From Candidatus Nanopelagicales bacterium (GTDB taxonomy: Bacteria > Actinomycetota > Actinomycetes > S36-B12), in the NCBI GenBank assembly GCA_018401415.1, contig JAGYKV010000018.1, positions 124,001 through 188,000 on the forward strand: a stretch of DNA of 64,000 bases. Reading direction: 5' to 3'. Positions 35,271-43,683 of this stretch are shown here, piece after piece (within the stretch, counting starts at the first letter, position 1; each line of letters begins with the position of its first letter). A model generated the notes under the pieces. The model worked only from the letters and a program-made list of their open reading frames with translations. It was not told the origin of the DNA and made no database searches. The position numbers were made by a program, and so were the translations under genes.

Positions 35271-35825
35271 TTACTCGTTTTGCGGAAGATGGTTGCCTGA
35301 TCCCAATAACCACGTATCGACAACTAATCGCGCAGCGTGCACGTGACCAAGTTCCCCCGCAACAATTTCATCCCATGCTGCGAACAACAATCCAATATAA
35401 GAAGCCACAAGCCAGCGAGCGGGTTGATCGAGACGCAGCAATCCTTGTGCCTGTGTCTGAGCAATGTAAATGGCGAGCGGTGTAGCTACATCCTCCCAGT
35501 GCGTTTCTATGTCATTGGATTGCCCGGGGCTAATTCGCAGAAAGGTGGTGCGAGGTCCCAAGGGCATCAAACCCCGAGTGATGTCCATGAGTACTTCATC
35601 GAAATTTGCATTTTTTCCCAACGGAATACATTTCATGACCTGCCCGACTCTTTGCAGTGCATCGATTGCAAGCGCTTCAAGCAATGCTTCTCGCGTGGGG
35701 TACCTGTTAAAAATAGTTGTGCGGCTGATTCCTGCCGCGATAGCAATAGTTTGCAGTGTGGCATCCGGTCGCTTGGCCAATACCTCTGCGGCTGCATCGA
35801 GAATGCGGTCATTTTTGATCACCAT
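35271..35825 (-). CDS. TetR-family transcriptional regulator
   Basis: 184 residues from ATG 35825. N-terminal HTH: IAAGISRTTIFNRYPTREALLEAL, then a helical ligand-binding domain (WLVASYIGLLFAAWDEIVAGEL). Divergent from the DUF418 gene with 46 bases between; the spacer carries two direct ATGTTCA copies (35824 and 35844) which may be its binding sites. Likely represses the DUF418 gene and itself. Confidence 0.85.
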   Translation of the reverse strand: MVIKNDRILDAAAEVLAKRPDATLQTIAIAAGISRTTIFNRYPTREALLEALAIDALQRVGQVMKCIPLGKNANFDEVLMDITRGLMPLGPRTTFLRISPGQSNDIETHWEDVATPLAIYIAQTQAQGLLRLDQPARWLVASYIGLLFAAWDEIVAGELGHVHAARLVVDTWLLGSGNHLPQNE

Positions 35826-35871
35826 GTTCAAAAGTTAACACGTATGTTCATTTTTATACTATTTTCACCTC

Positions 35872-37017
35872 ATGACCACGACACTTCCCCGCGAAGCCCT
35901 TCCCGACCGACTCCGAGGTATTGCCCTTCTGGGGATTGTCGTGGTGAATGCCGCCTTTATTGGAATTAGTGCTGACGGTTTCACGCAGGATTCAGTGGAT
36001 GGTGCGGCGAATCTAGTAACAGCCTTACTCGTTATTGCGCTGGCGGAGGGAAAGTTCTACCTACTTTTCTCATTTCTCTTTGGCTACAGCGCTGCGTTTA
36101 TTTTGCGTGATAACTCCAAACCCAATCGACGCCGCTACCTTAGACGACTCTTTGCTTTATTACTCTTCGGCCTCGCACACGCGATTTTCTTTTTCGTGGG
36201 CGACATCTTGATCACCTATTCGATACTTGGTCTACTTCTTCTTGGGATCTCTCGATCTTCAGACAGAGTACTTCGCCGATGGACAATCGCAGCGATTTCC
36301 GTATCGGTTCTGCTCATTCTTGCAGTCACTTCACTCGCCGCTGCATTCCCGGAAGAATCCTCTGGCCTGGGCGAACTCAATAGTGCACTGGCAACGGGTT
36401 CTTTTGATGAAGCAACCCTCGCACGTTTAGAGGCACTTCCTGTGGTGTTCTTGGTACTTTTTTTCATACAAGGACCAATGGCTTTCGCTGCTTTCACACT
36501 AGGACTTCGAGCATCACGTATTCGCCTACTTGCTAACCCAGAAACCAACACAAAATTATGGCGCCGCCTGGCGCTTTGGGGCTGGGGAATCGGCCTACCA
36601 CTGCAAGCAGTAGCTGCGGGGCTACAGGTGAGTGCAATAACAAGCGGAATTCAACTTTCACCCACAGGAGCAGCGGGGTTGGCACTTGGGTTCATCACCG
36701 CACCAATACTTACCGCCGGTTACATCGGCAGTCTCGCGCTACTTATTGCGCGCAAACCGAACTTCCTGTCGGTCATGGCACCTGCGGGCCGCATGTCCTT
36801 GACGGTGTATATCGGCGAATCAGCTTTGCTGACTTTGATCTTTGCCGGATACGGACTCGGCTACTTCGGTCAGTGGGGTGCACTCCCCGTCGTTCTCACC
36901 AGCATCGCTTCATGGGCAGTTCTGTCTATTTTCGCGTGGTTATGGATGAAGAGATTCACTCAAGGTCCACTCGAGCGCGTTCTTGCACTCATTACCGGAA
37001 AGAAGCAACCCGCATGA
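35872..37017 (+). CDS. DUF418 (YeiB-like) membrane protein
   Basis: 381 residues, about ten predicted membrane helices, with RLRGIALLGIVVVNAAF at the N-terminus, EGKFYLLFSFLFGYSAAFI and LTVYIGESALLTLIFAGYGLGYFGQWG near the end, typical of the DUF418/YeiB family. Function unknown; often near regulators or cell-envelope genes. The ATG lies only about 5-8 bases after a likely start of transcription (TATACT at 35855), so the mRNA may be nearly leaderless. Confidence 0.85.
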   Translation: MTTTLPREALPDRLRGIALLGIVVVNAAFIGISADGFTQDSVDGAANLVTALLVIALAEGKFYLLFSFLFGYSAAFILRDNSKPNRRRYLRRLFALLLFGLAHAIFFFVGDILITYSILGLLLLGISRSSDRVLRRWTIAAISVSVLLILAVTSLAAAFPEESSGLGELNSALATGSFDEATLARLEALPVVFLVLFFIQGPMAFAAFTLGLRASRIRLLANPETNTKLWRRLALWGWGIGLPLQAVAAGLQVSAITSGIQLSPTGAAGLALGFITAPILTAGYIGSLALLIARKPNFLSVMAPAGRMSLTVYIGESALLTLIFAGYGLGYFGQWGALPVVLTSIASWAVLSIFAWLWMKRFTQGPLERVLALITGKKQPA

Positions 37018-37766
37018 GATATCCGCTCGTTATTGGTGCCGTCGCGATTGCAGTGTTCATGTTGGCGCCTGTCCAGGTAGGAGCGACAACTTGGGCAATT
37101 CCTGTGGAGTCGAGCTCCACTGACCAAGTGCAGTTTGTCTGCCAGAACTCGGGTGCGGGATTGAGTGCCGTGGATGTGCTGCAAGCGACCGGCGAGCACA
37201 ACGTATTCCTTGACTACTTCAGCGAATACGACCCCGAGGGTTTCGCAATCTTGTCCGACCCAGCATTATCGGACAAAACTATTTGGGCTCCCACAAACGC
37301 AGCATTCGAGAAACTCGGTAACGCCCCCGAGAGTGCATCGCCACAAGAGATCAAGGCGCTCCTCGGCTATCACATCACGCCACCACGGCGCACGGTTGAG
37401 GGTGATTACCCGATCATCACTTTTGAATACCTTGCAGACGGTGGGGAAATAATCCACCAAACTCGCACCGGAATCCTGACCGAATCCGATCAGCGGGTGC
37501 GAACCAAATTCGAAGACGGCGTTTATACGGTTGAGGGGGTTCGAATCGGACCAACAGCGTGGTGTACGCAGGCCGGTTCGATCTTCTCCATTGACCAGGT
37601 GATCACTGAAGTAGCTACACCTAACTTGCTGGAGCAAACTTTGGGACAGGCCATCTACTTCGTATTCTTCCAAAACCCCTTCCTCAGCGCGATCATTGCG
37701 CTCGGACTCGCGGCCCTCGTTGGATTCCTGATAATTCGACGTGTCCGAAAACGGCGGACTACTTAG
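37014..37766 (+). CDS. Fasciclin-like protein with C-terminal membrane anchor
   Basis: 250 residues from ATG 37014, overlapping the DUF418 stop. Signal peptide MRYPLVIGAVAIAVFMLAPVQVGA, a FAS1-type domain (IWAPTNAAFEKLG, LLGYHITPP, GSIFSIDQVI) and a membrane anchor LSAIIALGLAALVGFLIIRRVRKRR at the end. The FAS1 match is divergent. A decayed copy of its last third lies at 42955-43245. Confidence 0.8.
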   Translation: MRYPLVIGAVAIAVFMLAPVQVGATTWAIPVESSSTDQVQFVCQNSGAGLSAVDVLQATGEHNVFLDYFSEYDPEGFAILSDPALSDKTIWAPTNAAFEKLGNAPESASPQEIKALLGYHITPPRRTVEGDYPIITFEYLADGGEIIHQTRTGILTESDQRVRTKFEDGVYTVEGVRIGPTAWCTQAGSIFSIDQVITEVATPNLLEQTLGQAIYFVFFQNPFLSAIIALGLAALVGFLIIRRVRKRRTT

Positions 37767-38009
37767 ACACTTAAGTAGTTCAGTGAACTCGTCCCTGACT
37801 CACTGGCTCAAGTGAAATGCAAGGGGAAAAGTGGAATCGACGTATGAGCGCTGTCATTGTTCGCGATGTCGACCGGATAACCCGTTGTGGGCGAGGCAGG
37901 TTTATCGAGCACCGCGATGGGGGCAGCTGCTGCCGATGTTGAGTATTTCGCGAAGGACAGGTTGCGAAACTCCTCAACTGCATCGTTGAAACAGTGGGAT
38001 AATGCGACG

Positions 38010-38693
38010 ATGCGGGCAACAAGGGTGATCTACGTTGAAAATGATCCAGCGTTGCGCGGGATCATGACCTCGATGCTCGACAATGCACCGGAACTCGAAG
38101 TATTACTGTCCACGGGGAGTCCGGCCGAGGCGCTTGCCTTTGTGCCGACCGCACCGGCTGACGTCGCACTCCTTGATCTTGCTCTCGGTGTTGACGAAAT
38201 GAACGGAATCGACCTAGGTATCGCGCTTCGCCAAATGAATCCAAATATTGGCATCGTTATCCACTCGCAGTACCCGCTTGACTTCACAGTCGAGCGCGTT
38301 CCCGAGGAGTTGCGCATGGGTTGGTCCACCCTTCAGAAGTCTGGGCAAATGGAAATCGCCGACCTGGTTGCTCTGTTGAAGACAACGGCCATGGGGATCG
38401 CGAGTATGCACCACGGTGTGGCGTGGGACCCCGATGAATTCGAACATGGGGAGCACAGCAAACTGGCGAGGCTCTCGTCGCGACAGCGTTCGATCATGGG
38501 ACTGACGGCTGGCGGGTTCACCCCGCAGCAGGTGGCCGAGCAGTTGGCGTTAAGCCATGAAGTGGTCCGCCAAGACCTGGTTCGCGCCTACAAGGTTCTC
38601 GTGCCGGAGCAAGCAGGCGGGAAGGATCGACGGACGCAGGCGGTGCTGACTTATGTCCGGTTGACGCGAGAAGAGCAGTGGAATTCCCCATGA
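38010..38693 (+). CDS. LuxR-family response regulator
   Basis: 227 residues from ATG 38010. Receiver domain with D56 (VALLDLALG) as the likely phosphoacceptor, then a C-terminal LuxR helix-turn-helix LSSRQRSIMGLTAGGFTPQQVAEQLALSHEVVRQDLVRAYKVL (about 158-200). Forms a two-component pair with the kinase whose ATG overlaps its stop. The receiver lacks several usual residues (the C-terminal Lys of the acidic pocket is in TLQKSGQ). Start chosen after GATAAT (38000), a possible -10. Confidence 0.82.
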   Translation: MRATRVIYVENDPALRGIMTSMLDNAPELEVLLSTGSPAEALAFVPTAPADVALLDLALGVDEMNGIDLGIALRQMNPNIGIVIHSQYPLDFTVERVPEELRMGWSTLQKSGQMEIADLVALLKTTAMGIASMHHGVAWDPDEFEHGEHSKLARLSSRQRSIMGLTAGGFTPQQVAEQLALSHEVVRQDLVRAYKVLVPEQAGGKDRRTQAVLTYVRLTREEQWNSP

Positions 38694-39862
38694 AAACCGA
38701 TTCCCACGAGCCAGATGCGAAAGTTCGGCGTTGGTGGCAATACATCGGGCCGTGGCCGCTCCGACCATGGGTCGTCTCACTGAGTGTGGGCGCAGGAGTC
38801 TTCATCGTGACAACGGCATCGTGGCGTGAGGGATTCGTGAACGATCCAGTACGAACGCTCGCGGAAGGGCTCTCCCTTGTTGGAGTGGCTGCTCTCGTGG
38901 TTGGGGTAACGACGACGGTTGCCACGCGACTATTGAGTGGTCGCATCCTGCACAGGTTGGTGCCTTATCTCCTCGTCCTCGCCGTCAGCGCAGCGCTGGC
39001 ATCAGCCGGGATGTTGATAACCGAATTCGCCTTTGGAATCTCCAGCCAAGAGCCCTTGCTCGACCTGATCCAAAGAACCATCCGACTCACGATAGTTATG
39101 GCACTTGTTTTAGCTATTGCCGGGATAGCGGAAGACCGGCTTAGAAGACAGACACGGATCGCCGAAGAGTCCCTCAGTGAGCTAGATCGGCAGCATTCGC
39201 TCATGCTGATTCGTGAAGAACAATCGCGACGTCAATTTGCCATGCTGTTGCACGATCAAGTTCAAGCCGGTCTGATGACTGCGTGTCTCGAACTGAAGAT
39301 GGCTACAACCGATGAAACATTGGTGAACCGTGAGCGGATCGATGCCGTGATTTCGCGTATCGACCACATCCGAGGGCTTGAGCTTCACCAGGCTGCGCGA
39401 GCGCTGAGTCCGGACCTGTCGAACCTCGGACTGCACGGAGCCCTGCGCGACTTGATGCGGATCTACGAACCTGCAGTGAGCGCATCCATCCACGTGGCGC
39501 CGGAGGTCACCCAGATGAGCCCCCCGCTACCGACGCAAGTTCTGCTCGCCTGCTACCGCATCGTCGAGCAAGGTGTTCTGAACTCCATCGTCCACGGCCA
39601 AGCGACCGAATGTTTGATCGCTGTGACCGTGCCCTCGGAGACGATGGTGTCCATAAAGGTAACGGACAACGGCACGGGTGCTGAGCAAACCGACAACGCT
39701 GGGGGATTCGGCTCAGCCGTCTTGGACTCCTGGTGCCGGGTGCTGGGTGGTTCCTGGGCGTTGGACTATCCGCCCGAGGGCGGCGCGCGTCTGATCGCGA
39801 CACTCTCACTGGAATCGGGCGCCGATTTCGACCTCACTGGGGCAGACGTGTCACTCCAGTGA
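38690..39862 (+). CDS. Membrane histidine kinase (HisKA_3 type)
   Basis: 390 residues from ATG 38690 overlapping the regulator stop. Three to four membrane helices (residues 25-140, for example VVSLSVGAGVFIVTTASW, LVPYLLVLAVSAALASAGMLI), then a dimerisation segment with the phospho-accepting His in FAMLLHDQVQAGL (H188) and an ATPase domain VSIKVTDNGTGAEQTDNAGGFGSAVLDSW. Paired with the LuxR-type regulator. Its last 37 codons are duplicated at 40908-41018. Confidence 0.85.
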   Translation: MKTDSHEPDAKVRRWWQYIGPWPLRPWVVSLSVGAGVFIVTTASWREGFVNDPVRTLAEGLSLVGVAALVVGVTTTVATRLLSGRILHRLVPYLLVLAVSAALASAGMLITEFAFGISSQEPLLDLIQRTIRLTIVMALVLAIAGIAEDRLRRQTRIAEESLSELDRQHSLMLIREEQSRRQFAMLLHDQVQAGLMTACLELKMATTDETLVNRERIDAVISRIDHIRGLELHQAARALSPDLSNLGLHGALRDLMRIYEPAVSASIHVAPEVTQMSPPLPTQVLLACYRIVEQGVLNSIVHGQATECLIAVTVPSETMVSIKVTDNGTGAEQTDNAGGFGSAVLDSWCRVLGGSWALDYPPEGGARLIATLSLESGADFDLTGADVSLQ

Positions 39863-39897
39863 CATTTAGTGGGCATCGCCGAAATGTGACTTAGCGT
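39752..39897 (+). repeat. 146-base repeat, copy 1 (kinase tail plus downstream leader)
   Basis: Covers the kinase 3' end, stop and the following 35 bases. Differs from copy 2 (40908-41053) at only seven positions, five of them synonymous third-codon positions. Just after the stop both copies carry the same inverted repeat (GTGACATTT at 39859 and AAATGTGAC at 39882). Confidence 0.9.
39859..39890. promoter_or_regulatory. Inverted repeat in the shared leader (copy 1)
   Basis: GTGACATTT and AAATGTGAC, separated by 14 bases, form a 9-base inverted repeat with one mismatch, just after the kinase stop and before a surface-protein gene. An identical arrangement precedes the leucine-rich protein gene. 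Candidate binding site for the linked response regulator. Confidence 0.5.
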
Positions 39898-39946
39898 TAG
39901 GGCGCTTGCTCACTAGAGAGTGAGTTTCTAGTGTTGGGAGTCATTG

Positions 39947-40799
39947 ATGTCGATTCTTAACTTGGTGGTTACTCCTGCTCGTTCACGCTCCTTCCTCGCC
40001 GTGTCTTCAACGCTAGTAATGATTGCCGGCATGTTGTTCGGTGCAACAATCGCTACTGCTAACTCGGTGCAGGTGCAGTCCTATGAGCGGGCCAGCCAAA
40101 CAGACTACCTGTGATAGTCCACCTGAATCCATGAGTGAGTGGCGTGCTGCCTGGGCTGACCCCTATGACCCGATTTCCGGACCAACGTGGCATCCAAGTT
40201 GGGAGCGGTGGGCCAACAACGGCAACGGCGGATGGACCTGCACCAGAAGCATCACCTGGGCACGCACCCCTGTTTCCAGCGGATCAACAGCCAGGTCGTA
40301 TGCCGTAGGTGACATCGGTCCCGGGGGTGGACTGGTGTTCTTGATTTCCGGCGGCAAGACATATGAAATGGCCCCCAAGGCATGGGGAACAGCTGGCGCA
40401 GTTGACCCGGACTGCAAACTGGTGCGAGTAACACGACATTGTGTGCAACCAGTGACGGCTATCGGTACTGGCGCAGCGAACACCACGGCGATCAATGGAT
40501 CGCTGACGGCGGCAGTGCGTCATCTGGCTGCCAGCGGTCGCATCTGCATACCCCGGAGGTGGGTTCACCGATTGGTTCTTGCCATCCAAGGACGAACTTC
40601 AATGCGATGTACACATATAAGCTAGTGATGCCAGCGGAAAGGCTGGGTATCTACGGGTTTGACTACCGACAATTACTGGAGTTCGAGTCAGTTCGACGCG
40701 ACCAACGCGTGGTACCAGTTTTTTTTGGATGATGATGGCGATCAGAACATCAACTTCAAGAGCGGCACGCTGCGGGTTCGTCCGGTCCGGGCTTTTTAG
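39947..40799 (+). pseudogene. DUF1566-type secreted protein, frame broken several times
   Basis: ATG 39947 opens MSILNLVVTPARSRSFLAVS, a signal peptide with a hydrophobic LVMIAGMLFGATIATA core. After a shift near 40100 it reads TTCDSPPESMSEWRAAWADPYD, then YAVGDIGPGGGLVFLISGGK and AIGTGAANTTAIN; further shifts lead to GGGFTDWFLPSKDEL, MYTYKLV, DNYWSSSQFDATNAW and finally TLRVRPVRAF before TAG at 40797-40799. All of these blocks are typical of the DUF1566/Lcl C-terminal domain, and the intact gene at 62829 shows the same order. Each shift fits extra bases, so consensus error is possible; as printed, the gene is broken. Confidence 0.7.
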
Positions 40800-40803
40800 C
40801 CCT
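40788..40803 (+). terminator. Short hairpin at the end of the DUF1566-type gene
   Basis: GGGCTTTTTAGCCC overlaps the stop of the broken gene and is followed by a T-rich stretch (TTCATCCCTTTATC), a weak intrinsic-type terminator. Confidence 0.4.
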
Positions 40804-40907
40804 TCATCCCTTTATCTATTTATCACTTCTGCTTTTCGTTTTTCGTTCTTGGCTTTTGGGTCGAAGGGCCTCAGTGCCGCGTTCAACCCTTTCGGTCCGT
40901 TCCGAAC

Positions 40908-41053
40908 TCCTGGGAGTTGGACTATCCGCCCGAGGGCGGTGCGCGTCTGATCGCGACACTCTCGCTGGAGTCGGGCGCCGATATCGACCTCACCGGAGCA
41001 GACGTGTCACTCCAGTGACATTTAGTGGGCATCGCCGAAATGTGACTTAGCGT
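40908..41053 (+). repeat. 146-base repeat, copy 2 (tail of a lost kinase)
   Basis: Same sequence as 39752-39897 with seven differences. Reads WELDYPPEGGARLIATLSLE and continues to the same stop and 35-base leader, ending 7 bases before the leucine-rich protein. The rest of a second kinase and any regulator gene are missing, so this is the remnant of a second two-component set. Confidence 0.85.
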
Positions 41054-41059
41054 GGATGC

Positions 41060-42895
41060 ATGCGCGCGTTGTCCGCCATCGGTATGTCCGTTGCTCTCGC
41101 TGCCGCTATGTCCATTCCCCTGAGCGCACCGGCACACGCGACCGTGGGCACGGTAACGGCTGTTGCGATCTCTGATGGAGGTGAGTTGACATCGACGTTG
41201 ACCGTGGACGGTGGCGGTGTTCCTAATCCTGCGGTTTCGTACCAGTGGCAGGCGAACACGGGTGCCGACAATGTGTTTGAAGACATTGGGGGAGCCATCT
41301 CAACTGTTTACAACGTTACCAGCGATCTGGAGTTGGCGGGCAGGTACATTCGGCTAGTCGTGACGCAGACGTCCGGTACGACCGTCGTGCTCACATCCAA
41401 CATTGTCGGTGCGTGCACTGGAGGTGGCACCTTCACGATGACGGGCAACGTCGTTACGAGCTCCTTTGGCTGCCGCGGAACTGCGACCATTCCCGATGGC
41501 GTCACCACAATCGGAGCCGACGCCTTCAACGCATGGCACCCGAATCTTAGCGGGCGGAGTGACGTCAGTTCCGTTGTCTTCCCGTCGTCCTTGAGGATAA
41601 TTGAAGATAAAGCCTTCTATGTTGCTGAGAAACTGACATCGGTGAACCTGGGGTCCGTGACCACCATCGGGTTCGAAGCCTTTAGTAGGAGCGGCCTCAC
41701 ATCGGTGGTGATTCCTAACTCAGTCACGTCGGTAGGCGCCGGGGCTTTTGAGTATACGAAGCTTGCATCGGTGACGCTGGGAACCGGGCTCACCTCGATC
41801 CCGGACCGCATGTTCAAGTTCGCGAGCTCAATCGGAATCCCGAGGTCAATCGGATCCGTGATCATCCCGGCCGGGGTCACGAGCATTGGGGCGGAAGCCT
41901 TTGGCTACACGGCCATATCATCGGTGACCATGCCGGGTGGCCTGACGAGTATCGGGAACGATGCGTTTAATAACAGCAAGCTGACATCGGTCGATCTGCC
42001 GGACAGCCTCACCAGCCTCGGTGTACGTGCCTTCGCGGGCGCACCGATGACCTCGATCACGATTCCATCAGCTGTGACATCGATCGGTTCTGACGCGCTG
42101 GGGCGTAGTCTGACGGAGGTCACGTATTGCGGGCCGAATCCGAGTATCTTCAACGGAGCCGGTCTGACCGCCGGGGTGACCCCAACGTGCGGGGATCCCG
42201 ATCCAGCACCTGATCCCACCCCTGAACCGGCACCTGCACCCGGACCTGCACCTGCGCAGGCCCCGGCAACCGTTCCTTCAGTCGAGCCGGTCGTCGATCC
42301 GACACGTGAGCCGACAATTGAATTCGCATCGGAGGTTGCGCCGGCACCTGGGGCGAGCGTGCCAGGCATGACACCTGCGGTGATGAAAGAGATGACGGTC
42401 CGGGAAGTTGCTGCGCTTCCTGCGGCAGCGATCAAGGCCTTGCCGGTGCGGACGATCTCCTCGATGTCCTTGCGTCAACTCCGGGCCCTGCGCTCGGTGC
42501 AGGTGGCGGCTTTGCGTCCGGTGCAAGTGGAGTCGCTGCGCGCCAAGCAGGTGGCGGCTTTGCTTCCGGTGCAGGTGCGGGCTCTGCGCCACAAGCAAGT
42601 GGAGTCGCTGCGACCTAAGCAGGTGGCATCGCTGCTCCCGAAGCAGGTGAAGTCATTGCGTCCTAACCAGATAGCCGCACTCCCGGTTTCAGGAATGCGG
42701 AAACTGAATCGAAGTACTTTGGGTGCAATGACGCCGGGTGCGGCCCGCGCGTTGTCGGTGAAGCAGATCGGAGCTATTCGGACGAAAGTTGTGTGGGGTA
42801 TTTCGCAGCCCGCATACGCGGGAATGACCTGGCTTACAACAGCGGGCAATGAAGCAAGCAGCGGGATGGTTTCGTTAGCCTGCAACCTGATGTGA
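41060..42895 (+). CDS. BspA-type leucine-rich repeat surface protein with basic octapeptide repeats
   Basis: 611 residues. Signal peptide MRALSAIGMSVALAAAMSIPLSAPAHA; a short Ig-like segment (residues 30-110); then BspA/LRR_5-type leucine-rich repeats to about residue 370 (SVVIPNSVTSVGAGAFEYTKLASV, SIPDRMF, SVTMPGGLTSIGNDAFNNSKL); a Pro/Ala-rich linker (about 374-425, PDPAPDPTPEPAPAPGPAP); and a C-terminal run of eight-residue repeats of form ALRxxQVx/SLRPKQVA (about residues 476-539), strongly basic. Probably cell-surface adhesion through LRRs with a basic tail for wall polymer or DNA binding; this tail role is inference. Confidence 0.85.
   Translation: MRALSAIGMSVALAAAMSIPLSAPAHATVGTVTAVAISDGGELTSTLTVDGGGVPNPAVSYQWQANTGADNVFEDIGGAISTVYNVTSDLELAGRYIRLVVTQTSGTTVVLTSNIVGACTGGGTFTMTGNVVTSSFGCRGTATIPDGVTTIGADAFNAWHPNLSGRSDVSSVVFPSSLRIIEDKAFYVAEKLTSVNLGSVTTIGFEAFSRSGLTSVVIPNSVTSVGAGAFEYTKLASVTLGTGLTSIPDRMFKFASSIGIPRSIGSVIIPAGVTSIGAEAFGYTAISSVTMPGGLTSIGNDAFNNSKLTSVDLPDSLTSLGVRAFAGAPMTSITIPSAVTSIGSDALGRSLTEVTYCGPNPSIFNGAGLTAGVTPTCGDPDPAPDPTPEPAPAPGPAPAQAPATVPSVEPVVDPTREPTIEFASEVAPAPGASVPGMTPAVMKEMTVREVAALPAAAIKALPVRTISSMSLRQLRALRSVQVAALRPVQVESLRAKQVAALLPVQVRALRHKQVESLRPKQVASLLPKQVKSLRPNQIAALPVSGMRKLNRSTLGAMTPGAARALSVKQIGAIRTKVVWGISQPAYAGMTWLTTAGNEASSGMVSLACNLM
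42485..42676 (+). repeat. Eight 24-base repeats coding basic octapeptides
   Basis: Eight successive 24-base units (about 42485-42676) encode ALRSVQVA, ALRPVQVE, SLRAKQVA, ALLPVQVR, ALRHKQVE, SLRPKQVA, SLLPKQVK, SLRPNQIA. Spacing is exact at eight codons per unit while codons differ, so the repeat is held at protein level. Confidence 0.85.
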
Positions 42896-42954
42896 CGTTG
42901 TAATGAAAACTGCTAAGTCGGCCAACATGCAGCTCAAACTTCTAGCCTTTGTGG

Positions 42955-43311
42955 GGTATTCGTGGTGGGCAGATCATCCACCAAACTCGAACGGAAATTC
43001 TGAATTAATCCGATCAATGCGTGCGAACTAAATTCGAAGACGGCGTCTACACGGTTGAAGGCATTCGCATCGGAGTAACAGCGTGGTGTACGCAGGCCGG
43101 TTTGATCTTCTCCATTGACCAGGTGATCATTGAAGTAGCTGCACCTAACTTGCTGGAGCAAACTTTGGGAAAGGCCATCTATATCGTCTTCTTCCAAGAC
43201 CCCTTCTTCAGCGTGATCACTGCGCTCGGACTCGCGGCCTTCCCGTCGGTTAGGGAGAGGCTCGGGACTCCCAACGTCGTTGAAATCGACTTGAATCGGA
43301 AGGCGGTCTAG
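42955..43311 (+). pseudogene. Decayed fragment of the fasciclin-anchor gene
   Basis: Matches the last third of the gene at 37014: RTKFEDGVYTVEGIRIGVTAWCTQAG, FSIDQVIIEVAAPNLLEQTLGKAIYIVFFQDPFFSVITALGLAA. The region before it (CCACCAAACTCGAACGG, compare 37455) also matches but contains stop codons, and after 43245 similarity ends. Nucleotide identity over about 290 bases is clearly high. The N-terminal domain is absent. Confidence 0.8.
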
Positions 43312-43338
43312 ACGGAAGCTTCAGCATCACGCACGAGG

Positions 43339-43402
43339 TTTACCGGCACTTTTTCGGTAAATTCAGTTGCGTAGCAGCATGATTACCGGTATTTTACCGG
43401 TA
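43339..43402. promoter_or_regulatory. Operator repeats before the TacA-like antitoxin
   Basis: Two TACCGGTA palindromes (43384-43391 and 43395-43402) are 11 bases apart centre to centre, and the second overlaps the ATG. Further upstream TTTACCG and CGGTAAA (43342-43361) form another inverted repeat. RHH antitoxins repress in this way, so tight autorepression is likely. Confidence 0.65.
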
Positions 43403-43683
43403 TGAAGCGGGATGAGTTGTTGGAGCGCATCGAAACCAGAGTTTCCCCTGAGGACCGAGAAAGAATTGGTGCGGCTGCGCGCGCGCGCCATGAGTCTGTT
43501 GCCAAGTTCGTCTCACGTGCCGCCCTCAAGGAGGCAGACGACGTTTTGGGACGTGAAGTCGACGTCACGAGAATGCCGGTTGAGCAATTCGATGAGTTGC
43601 TGTCTGCACTTGATCAGCCTGCTCACGTCCTGCCGGCTCTTGCTCGGTTGGCGAGCCGTGAGCGCGTAGCAGTCCGACGTTGA
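43402..43683 (+). CDS. TacA-type (DUF1778) antitoxin
   Basis: 93 residues. N-terminal ribbon-helix-helix (LLERIETRVSPEDRERIGAAARARHESVAKFVSRAALKEAD) typical of DUF1778 antitoxins, and a C-terminal toxin-wrapping segment (VDVTRMPVEQFDELLSALDQP). Overlaps the GNAT toxin start by four bases. Autorepression through the double TACCGGTA site is likely. Confidence 0.85.
   Translation: MKRDELLERIETRVSPEDRERIGAAARARHESVAKFVSRAALKEADDVLGREVDVTRMPVEQFDELLSALDQPAHVLPALARLASRERVAVRR

Noticed and set aside
36558-37013. Long upstream extension of the fasciclin gene into the DUF418 gene
   Set aside because: It is only the DUF418 gene read in another frame; the ATG at 37014 gives a proper signal peptide.
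37887-38009. Extended start of the response regulator
   Set aside because: The 41 extra residues have no receiver-domain character, and the family begins at ATG 38010.
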